Notes: a model not told the origin generated them from the sequence alone. Positions 31,628-41,391 are shown, counted from the first letter of the stretch. The stretch: 43,145 nucleotides of DNA from Acidianus hospitalis (GCA_003086435.1 QEFD01000234.1:1-43145); one strand, 5' to 3'. Program-made: numbers and translations.

Positions 31628-32778
31628 TTCAACTATTCATTCATGCGTCAAATTTTTCATACGAAGTTAAAGAAAAAGCTGTAGAAAAAGCAGAAGAAGA
31701 TTATTTGCCTTCTCTTAAAAAAGAAAATGCATTAGTAGTTTTCACAACTGTAGAAAAGGGCGACGATGAAGAAATTATAAGGAAAGCTGTAGAAAATATT
31801 AAGGATATTTTTTCTAAAGTTAAAGCCTCATGCGTAATTATTTATCCTTACGCTCACTTATCAAATAACTTATCCTCACCAGATGTAGCAATATCTTCTC
31901 TTAAAGAAATTGAAAAGGAATTAAAAGATAGCGGAATAGAAACCTATAGAGCTCCTTTCGGATGGTATAAAGCTTTCAGCATAAGCTGTTACGGGCATCC
32001 ATTAAGCGAACTATCTAGAAGAATAACGAAATCTGAAGAGTTTTCTAAGTCTGAAGAACTAGAAATTTGTAACAAATTTGGTTTCCCTTCTTCGCCTAAA
32101 GCTACTTTCATGAAGATCGCAACGCTAGAATACTTAAAGAAGGAACTCTCGCCGAGCAGTATCATAATATCTAATGATGAATTAAAAGAAAAGGAAGGAA
32201 CAATGATAATTAGATATTTAAAACCTTCTGGCAGAATTTTGCCGTGCATCAATGAGGATCCAAAAATTGAAGTTATCTACTTTGGTAAGAAACAGCTTGA
32301 TTTCCCTAAAGAATTTAAGGACTCTAAAAACTCATTAAAAATCTGGGAGTCAAAAGACGGTAAAACTACTATCTGGGTTGGAAATTTAATTTATTATATT
32401 CTCCTTCAAGCAAAATCGATGAGTACACCGTATTTACCTTTATGGATTTCTCCAATTCACGTAAGACTATTGCCAGTAAAAAAGGATTTTCTTGAAAAGA
32501 CTGAGGAGTTTGCTAACCAACTTTTATCTAAAGGAGTAAGAGTAGAAATAGATAACAAAGATGACGGGTTAGGTAATAAAATTAGGAGGTCAGGAATGGA
32601 TTGGATACCTTATGTAGCAATAATTGGAGAAAGAGAAATTAAAACATCCACTCTTACAGTTAGAATAAGGAAAAAGGACGAGCAGAAAAGCCTGACTGTA
32701 GATGAATTGTATGCATTAATAAAGGATGAAGATCCTCTCATGTTAAGACAAAATACTCCGGTGAAAATGTTTGATTGA
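31624..32778 (+). CDS. Threonyl-tRNA synthetase editing protein (ThrRS-ed)
   Basis: The 384-residue protein has the archaeal ThrRS N-terminal editing domain, related to D-aminoacyl-tRNA deacylases, at about residues 1-140 ([29 protein letters not shown]). A linker with a degenerate synthetase-like part follows, then an anticodon-binding domain ([12 protein letters not shown] onward). The class II catalytic motifs are absent. Crenarchaea are known to hydrolyse Ser-tRNA-Thr with this stand-alone protein, complementing the catalytic ThrRS encoded at 12639. Its end overlaps the mevalonate kinase start by 8 nt. Confidence 0.9.
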
Positions 32779-33727
32779 AGTTGAAGTACCTCTAAAGTTG
32801 ACGCTATTTGGAGAACATGCTGTAGTTTATGGAGAACCGGCAATAGCTATGGCAATAAATGAGAAGATGAAAATAAAAATAGTACCATACCATAAAATGA
32901 TATTAAAATCGAATTCTTTATCAATTAAGGGAATAAGAGTTGATTTAGAAGAAATGAAGTTAGAAAGCGAGGAAACTTCAAAAGTTCTCTCTTATGCTCT
33001 GTCAACAATTAATTTCTTTGAAAAAGAGTATGGCACTAGGAAAAATGCATTAATAGAAATAGAATCTCCAGTAGATCCTTCAGTAGGCTTAGGAACTAGT
33101 GCTGCAGTAATAGTAGGCATAGTAGGAGGATATTCTAGGTATTTGGGTTATGAACTAACCAGAGAGGAAATAGCAAAAATCTCTCATAAAATAGAGCTTA
33201 CAGTGCAAGGTTTAGGTAGTAGAATGGATACGTATACCACTTCTTTAGGCGGTTTAATATACTTCCCTAAGGGCGGAGGATATGAAAAAATAAGGGGAGA
33301 AATAAGGATAACCGCTGGATATATTAGAAGAATAGCAACTACAGCAGAGATTTTAAAAAGAGTTAAAAGTTTGAAGGAGAAGAATCCTGATTTATTCAAC
33401 GACTTAATTTCGTCCATAGGAAAAACAGTCAATAAGGCTAAAATTGCAATTGAGAAAGGAGACGAAGAAGAAATAGGAGAACTTATGTATGTTAATCACG
33501 GGCTATTAATGTCGTTAGGCGTGACATTGCCTCCGATAGATAATCTGGTTTCAACTGCAAAAATTCTAGGCTTAAAAGGATGTAAAATAAGTGGCGGTGG
33601 AGGAGGAGGTTCAACAATATGCTTAGAAGACGAAAGGGCACGAATTTTACTATCGACTATTGGTGCAAAAATAATTGACTCAGGAATTAGCCAAGAAGGT
33701 GTAATGATAAAGGAAATAAACCAGTAA
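32771..33727 (+). CDS. mvk: Mevalonate kinase
   Basis: This 318-residue GHMP kinase phosphorylates mevalonate, the first step leading to the two enzymes encoded at 4451-6365. Motifs: [14 protein letters not shown] (13-26), [10 protein letters not shown] (104-113), SRMDTYT with the catalytic Asp, and ISGGGGGG near residue 277. It starts at TTG inside the end of the ThrRS-ed gene; no ATG is nearby in frame. The neighbourhood is the same as in other Sulfolobales, where it follows the RNase J and ThrRS-ed genes. Confidence 0.92.
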   Translation: MIEVEVPLKLTLFGEHAVVYGEPAIAMAINEKMKIKIVPYHKMILKSNSLSIKGIRVDLEEMKLESEETSKVLSYALSTINFFEKEYGTRKNALIEIESPVDPSVGLGTSAAVIVGIVGGYSRYLGYELTREEIAKISHKIELTVQGLGSRMDTYTTSLGGLIYFPKGGGYEKIRGEIRITAGYIRRIATTAEILKRVKSLKEKNPDLFNDLISSIGKTVNKAKIAIEKGDEEEIGELMYVNHGLLMSLGVTLPPIDNLVSTAKILGLKGCKISGGGGGGSTICLEDERARILLSTIGAKIIDSGISQEGVMIKEINQ

Positions 33728-33742
33728 ATTAAGACTTTACTA

Positions 33743-35512
33743 GTGTGCGGAATAATTGGAGTAATCTCAAAAAATGACGAGAAGAAGCTTGCTACAATAA
33801 CTGTTCAATGCCTAGAGAGATTAGAATATAGGGGCTACGATAGCGTAGGAGTAGCATCAATGGAAGGTAATGAATTGGAAGTAAGGAAAGCTAAAGGAAG
33901 AATTGATGAAGTAGTAAAAAGATTAAATATTCTATCAATGACGGGTAGAGTATTTCTAGGCCACACTAGATGGGCTACGCATGGAGAGCCTAACGACATT
34001 AATGCCCATCCTCATACTGACTGTACTAACTCAATAGCAGTAGTTCATAACGGTACAATAAAAAATTTTAGAGAACTTAGGGAAGACTTAGAATCATTAG
34101 GTCATAAATTTAAAAGCGAAACTGACACAGAAGTTATTCCACATTTGGTTGAAGAATTTAAAAAGAGGGGGATGGACTCCTTTTCAGCTTTCAAATCTGC
34201 TATAAATTCTATTCAGGGCAGTTACGCAGTTTTAGCAATTATTAAAGGAGAAAATAAAATTTATTTCGCTAAAAAGGATAATCCTTTGATTATTGGTTTA
34301 GGAGATAAAATGAATTTCATATCAAGTGATATACCAAGCTTTTTACCTTATACTAATAAAGTTCTTATCTTAATAGATGGAGATGTAGGTTACATAACTC
34401 CAGATGAAATATACATAGAGAATGAAGGTAAGAAAGTTAATGTTCTGGATAGGATAAAAATAATAACCTGGGACGCTTCGGCTGCATCAAAAGAAGGTTA
34501 CGCTCATTACATGCTCAAGGAAATTCACGAAAGCCCGAGAGCAGTCGATGACACTATCTCAGGATTAATTTCTGACATTGAAGACGTTAAGAACGCAATA
34601 AAAATCTTAGAGGAGTCTAAAAGAATAATAGTAATTGCAGCAGGAACTAGTTACCATGCAGGATTATATTTCTCTTTACTCCTACAAAGGGAAGGATTTA
34701 ACGTAATTCCAGTAATAGCCTCAGAATATTACAATATAAAAACAAACCAAGAAGATTCAATATTAGCAATAAGCCAAAGCGGAGAGACCTATGACGTGAT
34801 GATGGCATTAAAAGAGTTCAAGGCTAACGGATCTAAAATAATTTCACTAACTAACGTAATAGACAGTGCCATAGCTAGACAAAGTGACGTAAAACTTTAC
34901 ACTAGGGCAGGACCGGAAATTGGAGTCGCAGCAACAAAAACTTTTACTTCACAAATAGCTGCGCTTCAATTTCTTTATTCCTTAATAAAAGGGGATGATT
35001 ACACTTACTTAAATAAGGCAAAAGACGTCATAAGAAGAAGCTTAGATTTTGAAGGAGAAGCTAAATTAATAGGAGAAGAACTTTCTGCAAAGTCCAATGC
35101 ATATTACCTAGGGAGAGGATTATCCTTACCTTTCGCCATGGAAGGCGCATTAAAAATAAAGGAAATAACTTATTTACACGCAGAGGCTTACGCTGCAGGA
35201 GAAAGTAAGCACGGGCCTATAGCTCTGGTCGAAAAAGATTTTCCAGTAGTTTTCATAAACCTTGGTGAACTAGTAGGAGAACTACAAAATAACGTTCAGG
35301 AAATGAAAGCAAGAAAAGCTAAGACTTACGCCATTAGCGTTAATGAGAGATTAAACACTGACAAGGAAATATTGCTTGCGGTAGAAGATGAAAGATTATC
35401 ATCATTTGCAGTTACTCCAATAATACAACTAATAGCCTATTATTCTGCAATCAAGAGAGGAAATGATCCAGATAAACCTAGAAACTTAGCTAAGACGGTG
35501 ACTGTAGGATGA
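33743..35512 (+). CDS. glmS: Glutamine-fructose-6-phosphate aminotransferase
   Basis: The 589-residue enzyme makes glucosamine-6-phosphate from fructose-6-phosphate and glutamine. The N-terminal glutaminase has Cys2 as nucleophile (MCGIIGV), GHTRWATHG and HNGTI. Two SIS domains follow, with AAGTSYHAG and SQSGETYD, and it ends LAKTVTVG, the usual C-terminal tail. It starts at GTG 33743, which places TGC (Cys) as codon 2. It overlaps the next gene by 4 nt and supplies amino sugar for glycans. Confidence 0.95.
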   Translation: MCGIIGVISKNDEKKLATITVQCLERLEYRGYDSVGVASMEGNELEVRKAKGRIDEVVKRLNILSMTGRVFLGHTRWATHGEPNDINAHPHTDCTNSIAVVHNGTIKNFRELREDLESLGHKFKSETDTEVIPHLVEEFKKRGMDSFSAFKSAINSIQGSYAVLAIIKGENKIYFAKKDNPLIIGLGDKMNFISSDIPSFLPYTNKVLILIDGDVGYITPDEIYIENEGKKVNVLDRIKIITWDASAASKEGYAHYMLKEIHESPRAVDDTISGLISDIEDVKNAIKILEESKRIIVIAAGTSYHAGLYFSLLLQREGFNVIPVIASEYYNIKTNQEDSILAISQSGETYDVMMALKEFKANGSKIISLTNVIDSAIARQSDVKLYTRAGPEIGVAATKTFTSQIAALQFLYSLIKGDDYTYLNKAKDVIRRSLDFEGEAKLIGEELSAKSNAYYLGRGLSLPFAMEGALKIKEITYLHAEAYAAGESKHGPIALVEKDFPVVFINLGELVGELQNNVQEMKARKAKTYAISVNERLNTDKEILLAVEDERLSSFAVTPIIQLIAYYSAIKRGNDPDKPRNLAKTVTVG

Positions 35513-36576
35513 AAGCGGTAGTACTAGCTGCAGGAAAAGGAGAAGGATTAAGACCTTATACTGAAAAAGAACAAAAGGAGGCTATAACAATCTTAGGCAA
35601 AGCTGTAATTTCTCATGTATTATACGGGTTAAAAAAAGCAGGAATAGAGGAAGTAGTTATAGTTACAAACGAACATGAAAAACAAATTCAAGATGCAATA
35701 AATGTTGACATTCCCTTCGAAACGGTTAGGCAAAAAAGGCCTGGAATAACTGGAGCAGTACTTGATGGCATGGATAAAATTCCAGATGATGAATTCTTAT
35801 TAGCTTTCGGAGATATTATTGCTGAACCAGAATTTTACATGAATCTAATGAATTCCTACATAACTGGAAACTCAAAGGCTGTCTTCTCTTTAGTCCCAGT
35901 GTCTGAAGGTATGCAAACTTACGGCTTAGCTAAAATAGTCGATAATAGAATTGAAATAGTTAATGAAGGCTCAACACTAGCACTTGCAGGAGCTTACATA
36001 ATACCTAAGGGAGATTTCACCGATATTTTAGAATATTTCAAAAAGATCTCTCCTTTCTCAAGATACTTCATATGGTCTGGCAAATGGATAGATATAGGTT
36101 ACCCAGAAGATATTATTAACGCAATAGAGGTCCTTCTTTCCGATTTAAATAATTCAATTATTTCAGATAAAGCTGAAATTTCAAAGACCGCAGTAATAGG
36201 AAAAAAAGTAATAATAGAAGACAATGCAATAGTCGACGATTACTCGGTGGTTAAAGGTCCTGCATACATAGGGAAAAACGCTTACATAGGAAATTATTCT
36301 CTAATAAGAGATTATTCGTCTATTGAAAGTGAGGCAAAAATAGGAGCTTATTGCGAGGTTGCACATTCATTAGTAGAACCGAGAGCTGAAATTGGATCTA
36401 AAAGTTACTTAACTTACACAATAGTAGGAAGAGAAGCAAAAATAGGAGCGTCAGTAATAACAGTAAGTTATCCAGCAAATCCAGTTAGAGGAAGAGAAAG
36501 AAAGCTCGGTGCACTGATTTCACCCAATGAAGAAATATATCATGGACAAATTATAAGTCCAAATTATAGAAAATAG
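35509..36576 (+). CDS. GlmU-like sugar nucleotidyltransferase/acetyltransferase homologue
   Basis: The 355-residue protein has an N-terminal NTP-transferase domain (about 1-220) and a C-terminal left-handed beta-helix (about 225-355; IGKKVIIEDNAIVDD repeats, ending NPVRGRERKLG). It resembles the bifunctional Sulfolobus ST0452-type enzyme that makes UDP-GlcNAc. The signature loop reads LAAGKGEGLRP: the usual catalytic Arg is Gly13. It is also shorter than ST0452 (about 400). The nucleotidyltransferase may be weak or replaced by a partner, with only the acetyltransferase part active. Coupling to glmS supports an amino-sugar role. Confidence 0.82.
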   Translation: MKAVVLAAGKGEGLRPYTEKEQKEAITILGKAVISHVLYGLKKAGIEEVVIVTNEHEKQIQDAINVDIPFETVRQKRPGITGAVLDGMDKIPDDEFLLAFGDIIAEPEFYMNLMNSYITGNSKAVFSLVPVSEGMQTYGLAKIVDNRIEIVNEGSTLALAGAYIIPKGDFTDILEYFKKISPFSRYFIWSGKWIDIGYPEDIINAIEVLLSDLNNSIISDKAEISKTAVIGKKVIIEDNAIVDDYSVVKGPAYIGKNAYIGNYSLIRDYSSIESEAKIGAYCEVAHSLVEPRAEIGSKSYLTYTIVGREAKIGASVITVSYPANPVRGRERKLGALISPNEEIYHGQIISPNYRK

Positions 36577-36629
36577 CTTCATTTTTGCTCTTTATTTACA
36601 CTAAATTTCTAACAAAAAAGGAAAAAGGA

Positions 36630-36638
36630 TTATTTAAG
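36630..36638 (+). promoter_or_regulatory. TATA box of the 36659 gene
   Basis: TTATTTAAG is centred 25 nt before the GTG at 36659, supporting a leaderless GTG start. Confidence 0.5.
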
Positions 36639-36658
36639 CGTAATCAAAAAGGTTAAAT

Positions 36659-37363
36659 GTGGAGCTTATTGATACTAAAAAGCTATTAGAGGGATACAAA
36701 TTAAAAGATGGAGATAGTGTAATCATAGATAGTGACTCATTATCAATTATAAAGTATTTTCATGGGCTAAAGAAGATAAATTTGATTGCTGATGATAATT
36801 TTATATTTGAGGCACTAGAAATTGCAGGATTCTTAAGGGAGCGCCAAGTAGAAATATCTGTTAATAATTTTCCGCCATCATATGAACCTAAATTAGTTAG
36901 ACATAAAAAACTTGAGTTCCCTATTACGAGATCCAAAGGAAAAGGATTAACTTGGAAAGTATCGGGAGTAGATTTTTTACCTGGTGATTTCGTTCTAGGA
37001 AAGGATTTTCCAGTAAGTGATGAAAGAACCGGAATTTTGGGATATCTGGTTAATAAAAAAGCTGTAGTTATATTTGATAAGTCAAATGGAGATTATATTG
37101 AAGGTAAAATAGTTGGAAAGCTAGATGGTGACGAAGAATACCTTGTTAGGCCAAATAAATGGTTAACCGACTTAGTAGTTTTTAAGGCAACCTTTAAAAA
37201 AGGCAAGGCAATTGTTGATAAGAAACTCCTATTTTGTAGACCTTTAGGCTCAGTTTTCCTTCCTTTAAATAGGAGGGATGTTTATAATGTTTTATTAAAA
37301 TTAAAAATTAGATCCTCAGGATACCCGGTTGAGTGTTATGATTATAAAGATTCATGGAGTTAA
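36659..37363 (+). CDS. Unknown protein paired with a MinD/ParA-like ATPase
   Basis: 234 residues, soluble, alpha/beta, no signal peptide. No family is recognised. The N-terminal 75 residues resemble a small Rossmann-like unit (VIIDSDSLSIIKYF, then INLIADDNFIFEALEI). The C-terminal part is beta-rich (GDFVLGKDF, LGSVFLPLNRRD). It overlaps the ATPase gene by 26 nt, so the two are co-translated. It may be the ATPase's partner or cargo adaptor; that is inference from position only. Confidence 0.65.
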   Translation: MELIDTKKLLEGYKLKDGDSVIIDSDSLSIIKYFHGLKKINLIADDNFIFEALEIAGFLRERQVEISVNNFPPSYEPKLVRHKKLEFPITRSKGKGLTWKVSGVDFLPGDFVLGKDFPVSDERTGILGYLVNKKAVVIFDKSNGDYIEGKIVGKLDGDEEYLVRPNKWLTDLVVFKATFKKGKAIVDKKLLFCRPLGSVFLPLNRRDVYNVLLKLKIRSSGYPVECYDYKDSWS

Positions 37364-37811
37364 AGGCGGTTCAGGGAAAACTACGATATCTAAATACCTT
37401 TTTTACTATTTTAGAAAGAAGGAAAGGAAAAGAGTATCACTTCATTCTATAGAAGAAATAGTTAAGTGTGATAATCCAGAAATTATAATACTAGATAACG
37501 TTAATCTCACAATAAAAAATGGTAATATAGAATGGAAATTGTTCGTTACAGATCCTCAAAGTTTAGAATTAAGCTTAAATTATGTTAAAAAGGATGACGA
37601 TTTTATCATAGTTAATAAGGTTTCGCCGTTTCCTTGCGAGCAAAATGAAATAATAAAAAAGGTTTATAAGTTTAGATCGGTCCTAGTTCCTTTTAATGGA
37701 AAATTATTTTATGAAGAATATGACGAACTAGCAGAACCTACCCTAAATAGGCTAGCTGAAAATTTACTCGGTTTAAGGAAAGACCGCCTAATAGTTCCTT
37801 TTCAACAATAA
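37338..37811 (+). CDS. Minimal MinD/ParA-like ATPase
   Basis: About 157 residues. GVKGGSGKTT (residues 7-16) is a deviant Walker A with the signature lysine, and IIILDNVN near residue 50 is the Walker B-like strand. Switch regions are much shortened compared with MinD (about 260) or ParA (about 220). I chose ATG 37338 over the TTG at 37329. The 3' end overlaps the convergent HTH gene by 24 nt. Cellular role unknown. Confidence 0.7.
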   Translation: MIIKIHGVKGGSGKTTISKYLFYYFRKKERKRVSLHSIEEIVKCDNPEIIILDNVNLTIKNGNIEWKLFVTDPQSLELSLNYVKKDDDFIIVNKVSPFPCEQNEIIKKVYKFRSVLVPFNGKLFYEEYDELAEPTLNRLAENLLGLRKDRLIVPFQQ

Positions 37812-38030
37812 TTCGCCTATTTCTTCTCCAATCTCAGTTAACTCGTACTTACCCTTACATTTTTTAATTACTCCGTCAGCTACTAAGTCTGCCAACTGTA
37901 ATTTTAAAGTATCTGTAGATATTCCTACAAGATCCTTAATATCCTTAAAAGATAACTTGCCTTCTTTCTTTAATGTTAGGACTATTTTACTCTTTATCTC
38001 GGACGACATTACCTTATCCTTAGCATCCAT
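37788..38030 (-). CDS. Small winged-helix protein (ArsR-like)
   Basis: 80 residues forming one winged helix: KIVLTLKKEGKLSFKDIKDL, then GISTDTLKLQLADLVADGVI as turn and recognition helix, and a wing ending ELTEIGEE. It has no metal-binding cysteine motif (one Cys). It may regulate its neighbours, but the target is unknown. Convergent with the minimal ATPase; only 34 nt separate its start from the EamA gene on the other strand. Confidence 0.75.
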   Translation of the reverse strand: MDAKDKVMSSEIKSKIVLTLKKEGKLSFKDIKDLVGISTDTLKLQLADLVADGVIKKCKGKYELTEIGEEIGELLLKRNY

Positions 38031-38064
38031 AAATTAAATTAAGAAACCTAAGAAATAAGCAATC

Positions 38065-38865
38065 GTGAATAAAAGTTACGTAATCTTGATAATAGGAGGA
38101 ATATCATTTGGAACAGCAGCAATATTTATAAAATTTTCAGACTTAACTCCTGGGGCTATTGCTTTTTTCAGATTTCTTGTAGCAGGATTAATTTTATCCT
38201 TAGGAAATATTGACCTTAAAAAAATAATAAAATATTCTCCATTCGGGTTATTATTATCCCTTCACATGATAACCTTCATATTAGGAGTTTATAATACAAC
38301 AATCATTGATGCAACAGTATTAGTTTCAACTTCACCGTTTTTTGCCATACTCCTATCGCCTTTAAGCAAATTTAAGGCAGAAAGAATTGACATCATCATT
38401 ACTACTATAGGCTTTTCAGGAATAATAATAATGAATTATCCCCTGCAGATAGGTTATATATATGGTAATATAATGTCATTAATATCTGCCTTCTTAATCT
38501 CACTTTATACAACATTATTAAGCAGAAACGAAGAAAACCCCCTTGTGCTCACCTCAAGCATTTACATATCTTCCTCAATTTTCTCATTACCGTTTATGAT
38601 ATACCAAGGTATAGGGAAGATAGATTCAACGTCAGTCTTATCCTTACTCGGCTTAATCTTTATACCAACATTAATAGGGCATACAAGCGTTATTTACGCC
38701 TCAAATAAAGTTAAACCTCAATATATAGAAACTATAGGCTTATTAGAGCCTGTAGTTGCATCAATCATAGCAATATTTACCTTTAACCAAATACCTACTC
38801 TTTTTGAAGTTTTAGGCTCTGTACTAATAGTATCATCAATTATACTAGTTATAAATAAAAAATAG
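38065..38865 (+). CDS. EamA/DMT-family transporter
   Basis: The 266-residue protein has ten predicted membrane helices in two similar five-helix halves, the EamA arrangement of the drug/metabolite transporter superfamily. GGISFGTAAIFIKF at the start and PVVASIIAIFTF near the C-terminal end are typical of each half. Substrate unknown (often amino acids or metabolites). Starts at GTG 38065. Six bases separate its stop from the convergent beta-propeller gene. Confidence 0.85.
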   Translation: MNKSYVILIIGGISFGTAAIFIKFSDLTPGAIAFFRFLVAGLILSLGNIDLKKIIKYSPFGLLLSLHMITFILGVYNTTIIDATVLVSTSPFFAILLSPLSKFKAERIDIIITTIGFSGIIIMNYPLQIGYIYGNIMSLISAFLISLYTTLLSRNEENPLVLTSSIYISSSIFSLPFMIYQGIGKIDSTSVLSLLGLIFIPTLIGHTSVIYASNKVKPQYIETIGLLEPVVASIIAIFTFNQIPTLFEVLGSVLIVSSIILVINKK

Positions 38866-38871
38866 TGACAG

Positions 38872-39849
38872 TTATCCAATCTCCTTTTTAATCACAAAAT
38901 ATCCTATTAAAACCAAAACCGCTATACCTCCTGCTATTAAATAATAAAGGCAATAAGGCGGTGGCGGAGGAGGTACTTGAGGAATTATAATAACATCATT
39001 TGAAAGCGAATTAACAGCGTATATGTTACCATTTTTATACATTAAAATTGAAGGTCTCCCGCCAACTGATATATTATGAATAATACTGCCACTAAGTGAA
39101 AGTACTAGAATAGATCCCGTAGCCACATCTGATACGTAAATATAGCCGTCTGAAGGATCGTAAATTGCATCATAAGGACCCAAGCCTGCATTGAAATGAA
39201 AAACACCAGAGGAGTTTATTATAGTAAGCTCATTATTCTTCCAACTCGTTACAAAAATGTTACCGTCGCAGTAATTAACGTAAACTACTTGACCGCCTAC
39301 ATAGTAAGTAGTATTTAACTTTCCTTCTATATCATATACATAGACTACACCGTTATATCCTCCTCCTATGTAAAGAAGGCAATTTTTAGGATCAAAGGCT
39401 ATAGCGTCAGGTTGATAACCAAGATTTATAGTTTTTATTAAACTGTAGTTCTTTATTATTGCCAGAGAATTAATTTCTGGCTCTGTAACGAAAAGCTCTT
39501 GATTTTTAGGATCATAAGCCATATAATAAGGAGAAGACGTCAAATTAATAGACCTTATTATCTTGTTATTTTCTAATACTACGATCTTATCACAGCCTGC
39601 TAAAGCTACATAAATCTTGTTGCCTGCACCAATCATACTTATTGGTTGCGAACCAACAGTAATAGTAGAAATAACTGCATTATTACTAGGATCTATAATG
39701 CTTACAGTACTGGAATTGTAATTTGTAACATATATATAACCAGAATTACATAAGATAAAAGATGGAACATTCCCAACTTCAATACTAACAATTGAGGATG
39801 AGACAGATATTAAAATAAACAATACTAAGAAAGAAAGCTCCCTAACCAT
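38872..39849 (-). CDS. Secreted, membrane-anchored YVTN beta-propeller protein
   Basis: 325 residues. An N-terminal signal peptide (about 1-22, LSFLVLFILISVSSS) is followed by about six or seven YVTN-type beta-propeller blades. Typical blade motifs are YVTNYNSSTVSIIDPSNN, IRSINLTSSPY and YVSDVATGSI. A PPPPPP linker (about 292-298) and a C-terminal membrane helix (about 302-320) ending KKEIG anchor it outside the cell. There are many N-x-S/T sequons. Likely a cell-surface binding or S-layer-associated protein; ligand unknown. Confidence 0.85.
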   Translation of the reverse strand: MVRELSFLVLFILISVSSSIVSIEVGNVPSFILCNSGYIYVTNYNSSTVSIIDPSNNAVISTITVGSQPISMIGAGNKIYVALAGCDKIVVLENNKIIRSINLTSSPYYMAYDPKNQELFVTEPEINSLAIIKNYSLIKTINLGYQPDAIAFDPKNCLLYIGGGYNGVVYVYDIEGKLNTTYYVGGQVVYVNYCDGNIFVTSWKNNELTIINSSGVFHFNAGLGPYDAIYDPSDGYIYVSDVATGSILVLSLSGSIIHNISVGGRPSILMYKNGNIYAVNSLSNDVIIIPQVPPPPPPYCLYYLIAGGIAVLVLIGYFVIKKEIG

Positions 39850-39950
39850 ATATACGACTACATAATGATTATTAAAAATTCTATGGTAACAGTAACCTTA
39901 GCAAAAGGAAAAATACTAATTTATTAACCTAATTCCTTAATTACCTTGCA

Positions 39951-40430
39951 ATGATTTATGCATTTACGTACTTAGGAGATAATTTTTACATATTTTGGTT
40001 AGGTACAAAAGTAGGTACAATAACTTCTGACAAGTTAACATATAAGGGAATTGCTGAAATTTACATAGGGAAGAAAATCGATAACAACCTAACCCCTAGA
40101 GACGTTAATGAAGTAATAAGATCTTGGTATGAAGCATTTAGAGTAGGTAAATTTTCAAGATATCCATTAGAATGGCTACTAAGTGTAGTCAACGAATTGG
40201 AAAGTGACGAAAAAATACAAAGAATCCTTTTAAAGAACGTAGAAAAAGATATTGAAAGCGAAGATGAAAAGAAAGCTTTAACAATTTTAGGAGACGATAC
40301 AATTACTGAAATTAACAACACAATAGGAAATTCTCCCTTTACTAAAATAGCTTTCACTGATAGGCTATACGCATATATAACAAGACCTCCATATATACTA
40401 AAACCCTATGTTTTTACAGATATTATATAA
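39951..40430 (+). CDS. Hypothetical protein
   Basis: 159 residues, mixed alpha/beta with a charged helical middle (VEKDIESEDEKKAL). No membrane segment or known motif. TTTATTAAC about 28 nt upstream gives a leaderless start. Monocistronic; the diiron flavoprotein remnant follows it. Confidence 0.6.
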   Translation: MIYAFTYLGDNFYIFWLGTKVGTITSDKLTYKGIAEIYIGKKIDNNLTPRDVNEVIRSWYEAFRVGKFSRYPLEWLLSVVNELESDEKIQRILLKNVEKDIESEDEKKALTILGDDTITEINNTIGNSPFTKIAFTDRLYAYITRPPYILKPYVFTDII

Positions 40431-40469
40431 AGTTATTAAACTCTCTCCTCATTTAACGTATAACTTAAC

Positions 40470-40756
40470 TCGATATTAAAATATTCTGGAGATTTGGGAG
40501 CAGCAGTTTTCCACAAAGGTTCATGGTATATAATAGTTGATAACTTCGACGAGCACAAAAAGTACATGGAGGGCTTTCACAAAAAATACATGGCTAATAA
40601 AAAGCAATAGAACTATGATTAAAACATATTAAAGGACTAGATATTAGAATCATAGCTCCACAACACGGTGCAGTAATTGAAGGAAATAACGTGAGAAAAT
40701 TCATTGATTGGATAAAAAGCTTAGATAAAATAGGAATAGATCTCCTAGAAGAATAA
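40470..40756 (+). pseudogene. Remnant of a diiron flavoprotein (ODP/FprA-like metallo-beta-lactamase)
   Basis: Two pieces in different frames code for the C-terminal part of an FprA/ODP-like protein. The first (40482-40610) reads YSGDLGAAVF, WYIIVDNFDEHKKYMEGFH and KKYMANKK, then stops. The second (40625-40756) reads IKGLDIRIIAPQHG with the metal-ligand histidine, then VRKFIDWIKSL, and ends in TAA. Twenty bases between them are out of frame. The N-terminal metal-binding half is absent. This 327-nt stretch holds no intact gene. Confidence 0.85.
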
Positions 40757-40757
40757 C

Positions 40758-41315
40758 TTAATACCAATACCTAGTCCTTGCAGACTTTAATCCTTCCTTA
40801 TAGGCCGCATAAGTAATTATGAAGCCAACCCCAAGTGCCGCAACAAATATTATTATAACGTCAATTACTGAAAAGTCGCTAGAATCTATTGCCTTTCTCG
40901 CGTCTCTCAAATTAGAAAAGAAAGATGAAATGTAAGCCCAAGCATCAAATATTGTAGCAAAAGCGTTATAGGCAGTTATTAACCCTGCCTTCCAATCCCT
41001 ACCTCTTACCGTTGAAACCGCACTTAGATAAGTTGCAATAACACCCCATATAATAATCTCCAGACCAAAAACAAGTCCAGAGAATGAGAGTATGAAAACT
41101 GCGGTAGAGACTGAAATATAACCTAAAATTCCCAAAACTATAGCTATAATCAAGCTAAGTACATAACTCATTGGCAAAAAACCTCCTAAAGTGTACAAAA
41201 GCTTTCCTAGCCCTTTTCTATAAGCTGATATTTTACCAGAATTATATGAGTTCCAAATAGGTATGATTATATCTATAATGAAAAAGATTATATCAAGTAG
41301 TAAACCTATGCACAT
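40758..41315 (-). CDS. Hypothetical membrane protein
   Basis: 185 residues with four or five predicted membrane segments (about 3-20, 45-65, 70-95, 150-170) and a soluble loop around residues 100-145 (VRGRDWKAGLI...). No family recognised. Its stop lies 1 nt beyond the diiron flavoprotein remnant. Divergent from the CARF-PIN gene. Confidence 0.7.
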   Translation of the reverse strand: MCIGLLLDIIFFIIDIIIPIWNSYNSGKISAYRKGLGKLLYTLGGFLPMSYVLSLIIAIVLGILGYISVSTAVFILSFSGLVFGLEIIIWGVIATYLSAVSTVRGRDWKAGLITAYNAFATIFDAWAYISSFFSNLRDARKAIDSSDFSVIDVIIIFVAALGVGFIITYAAYKEGLKSARTRYWY

Positions 41316-41361
41316 TAAATACTTCTCCCCTTCTTCAAGTATAAAAAGTCTTTCAACGATA

Positions 41362-41371
41362 CTTATTTAAT
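41362..41371 (+). promoter_or_regulatory. TATA box of CARF-PIN gene
   Basis: CTTATTTAAT is centred about 26 nt before the ATG at 41392. Confidence 0.5.
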
Positions 41372-41391
41372 AACAACACTACTCTATTTAT

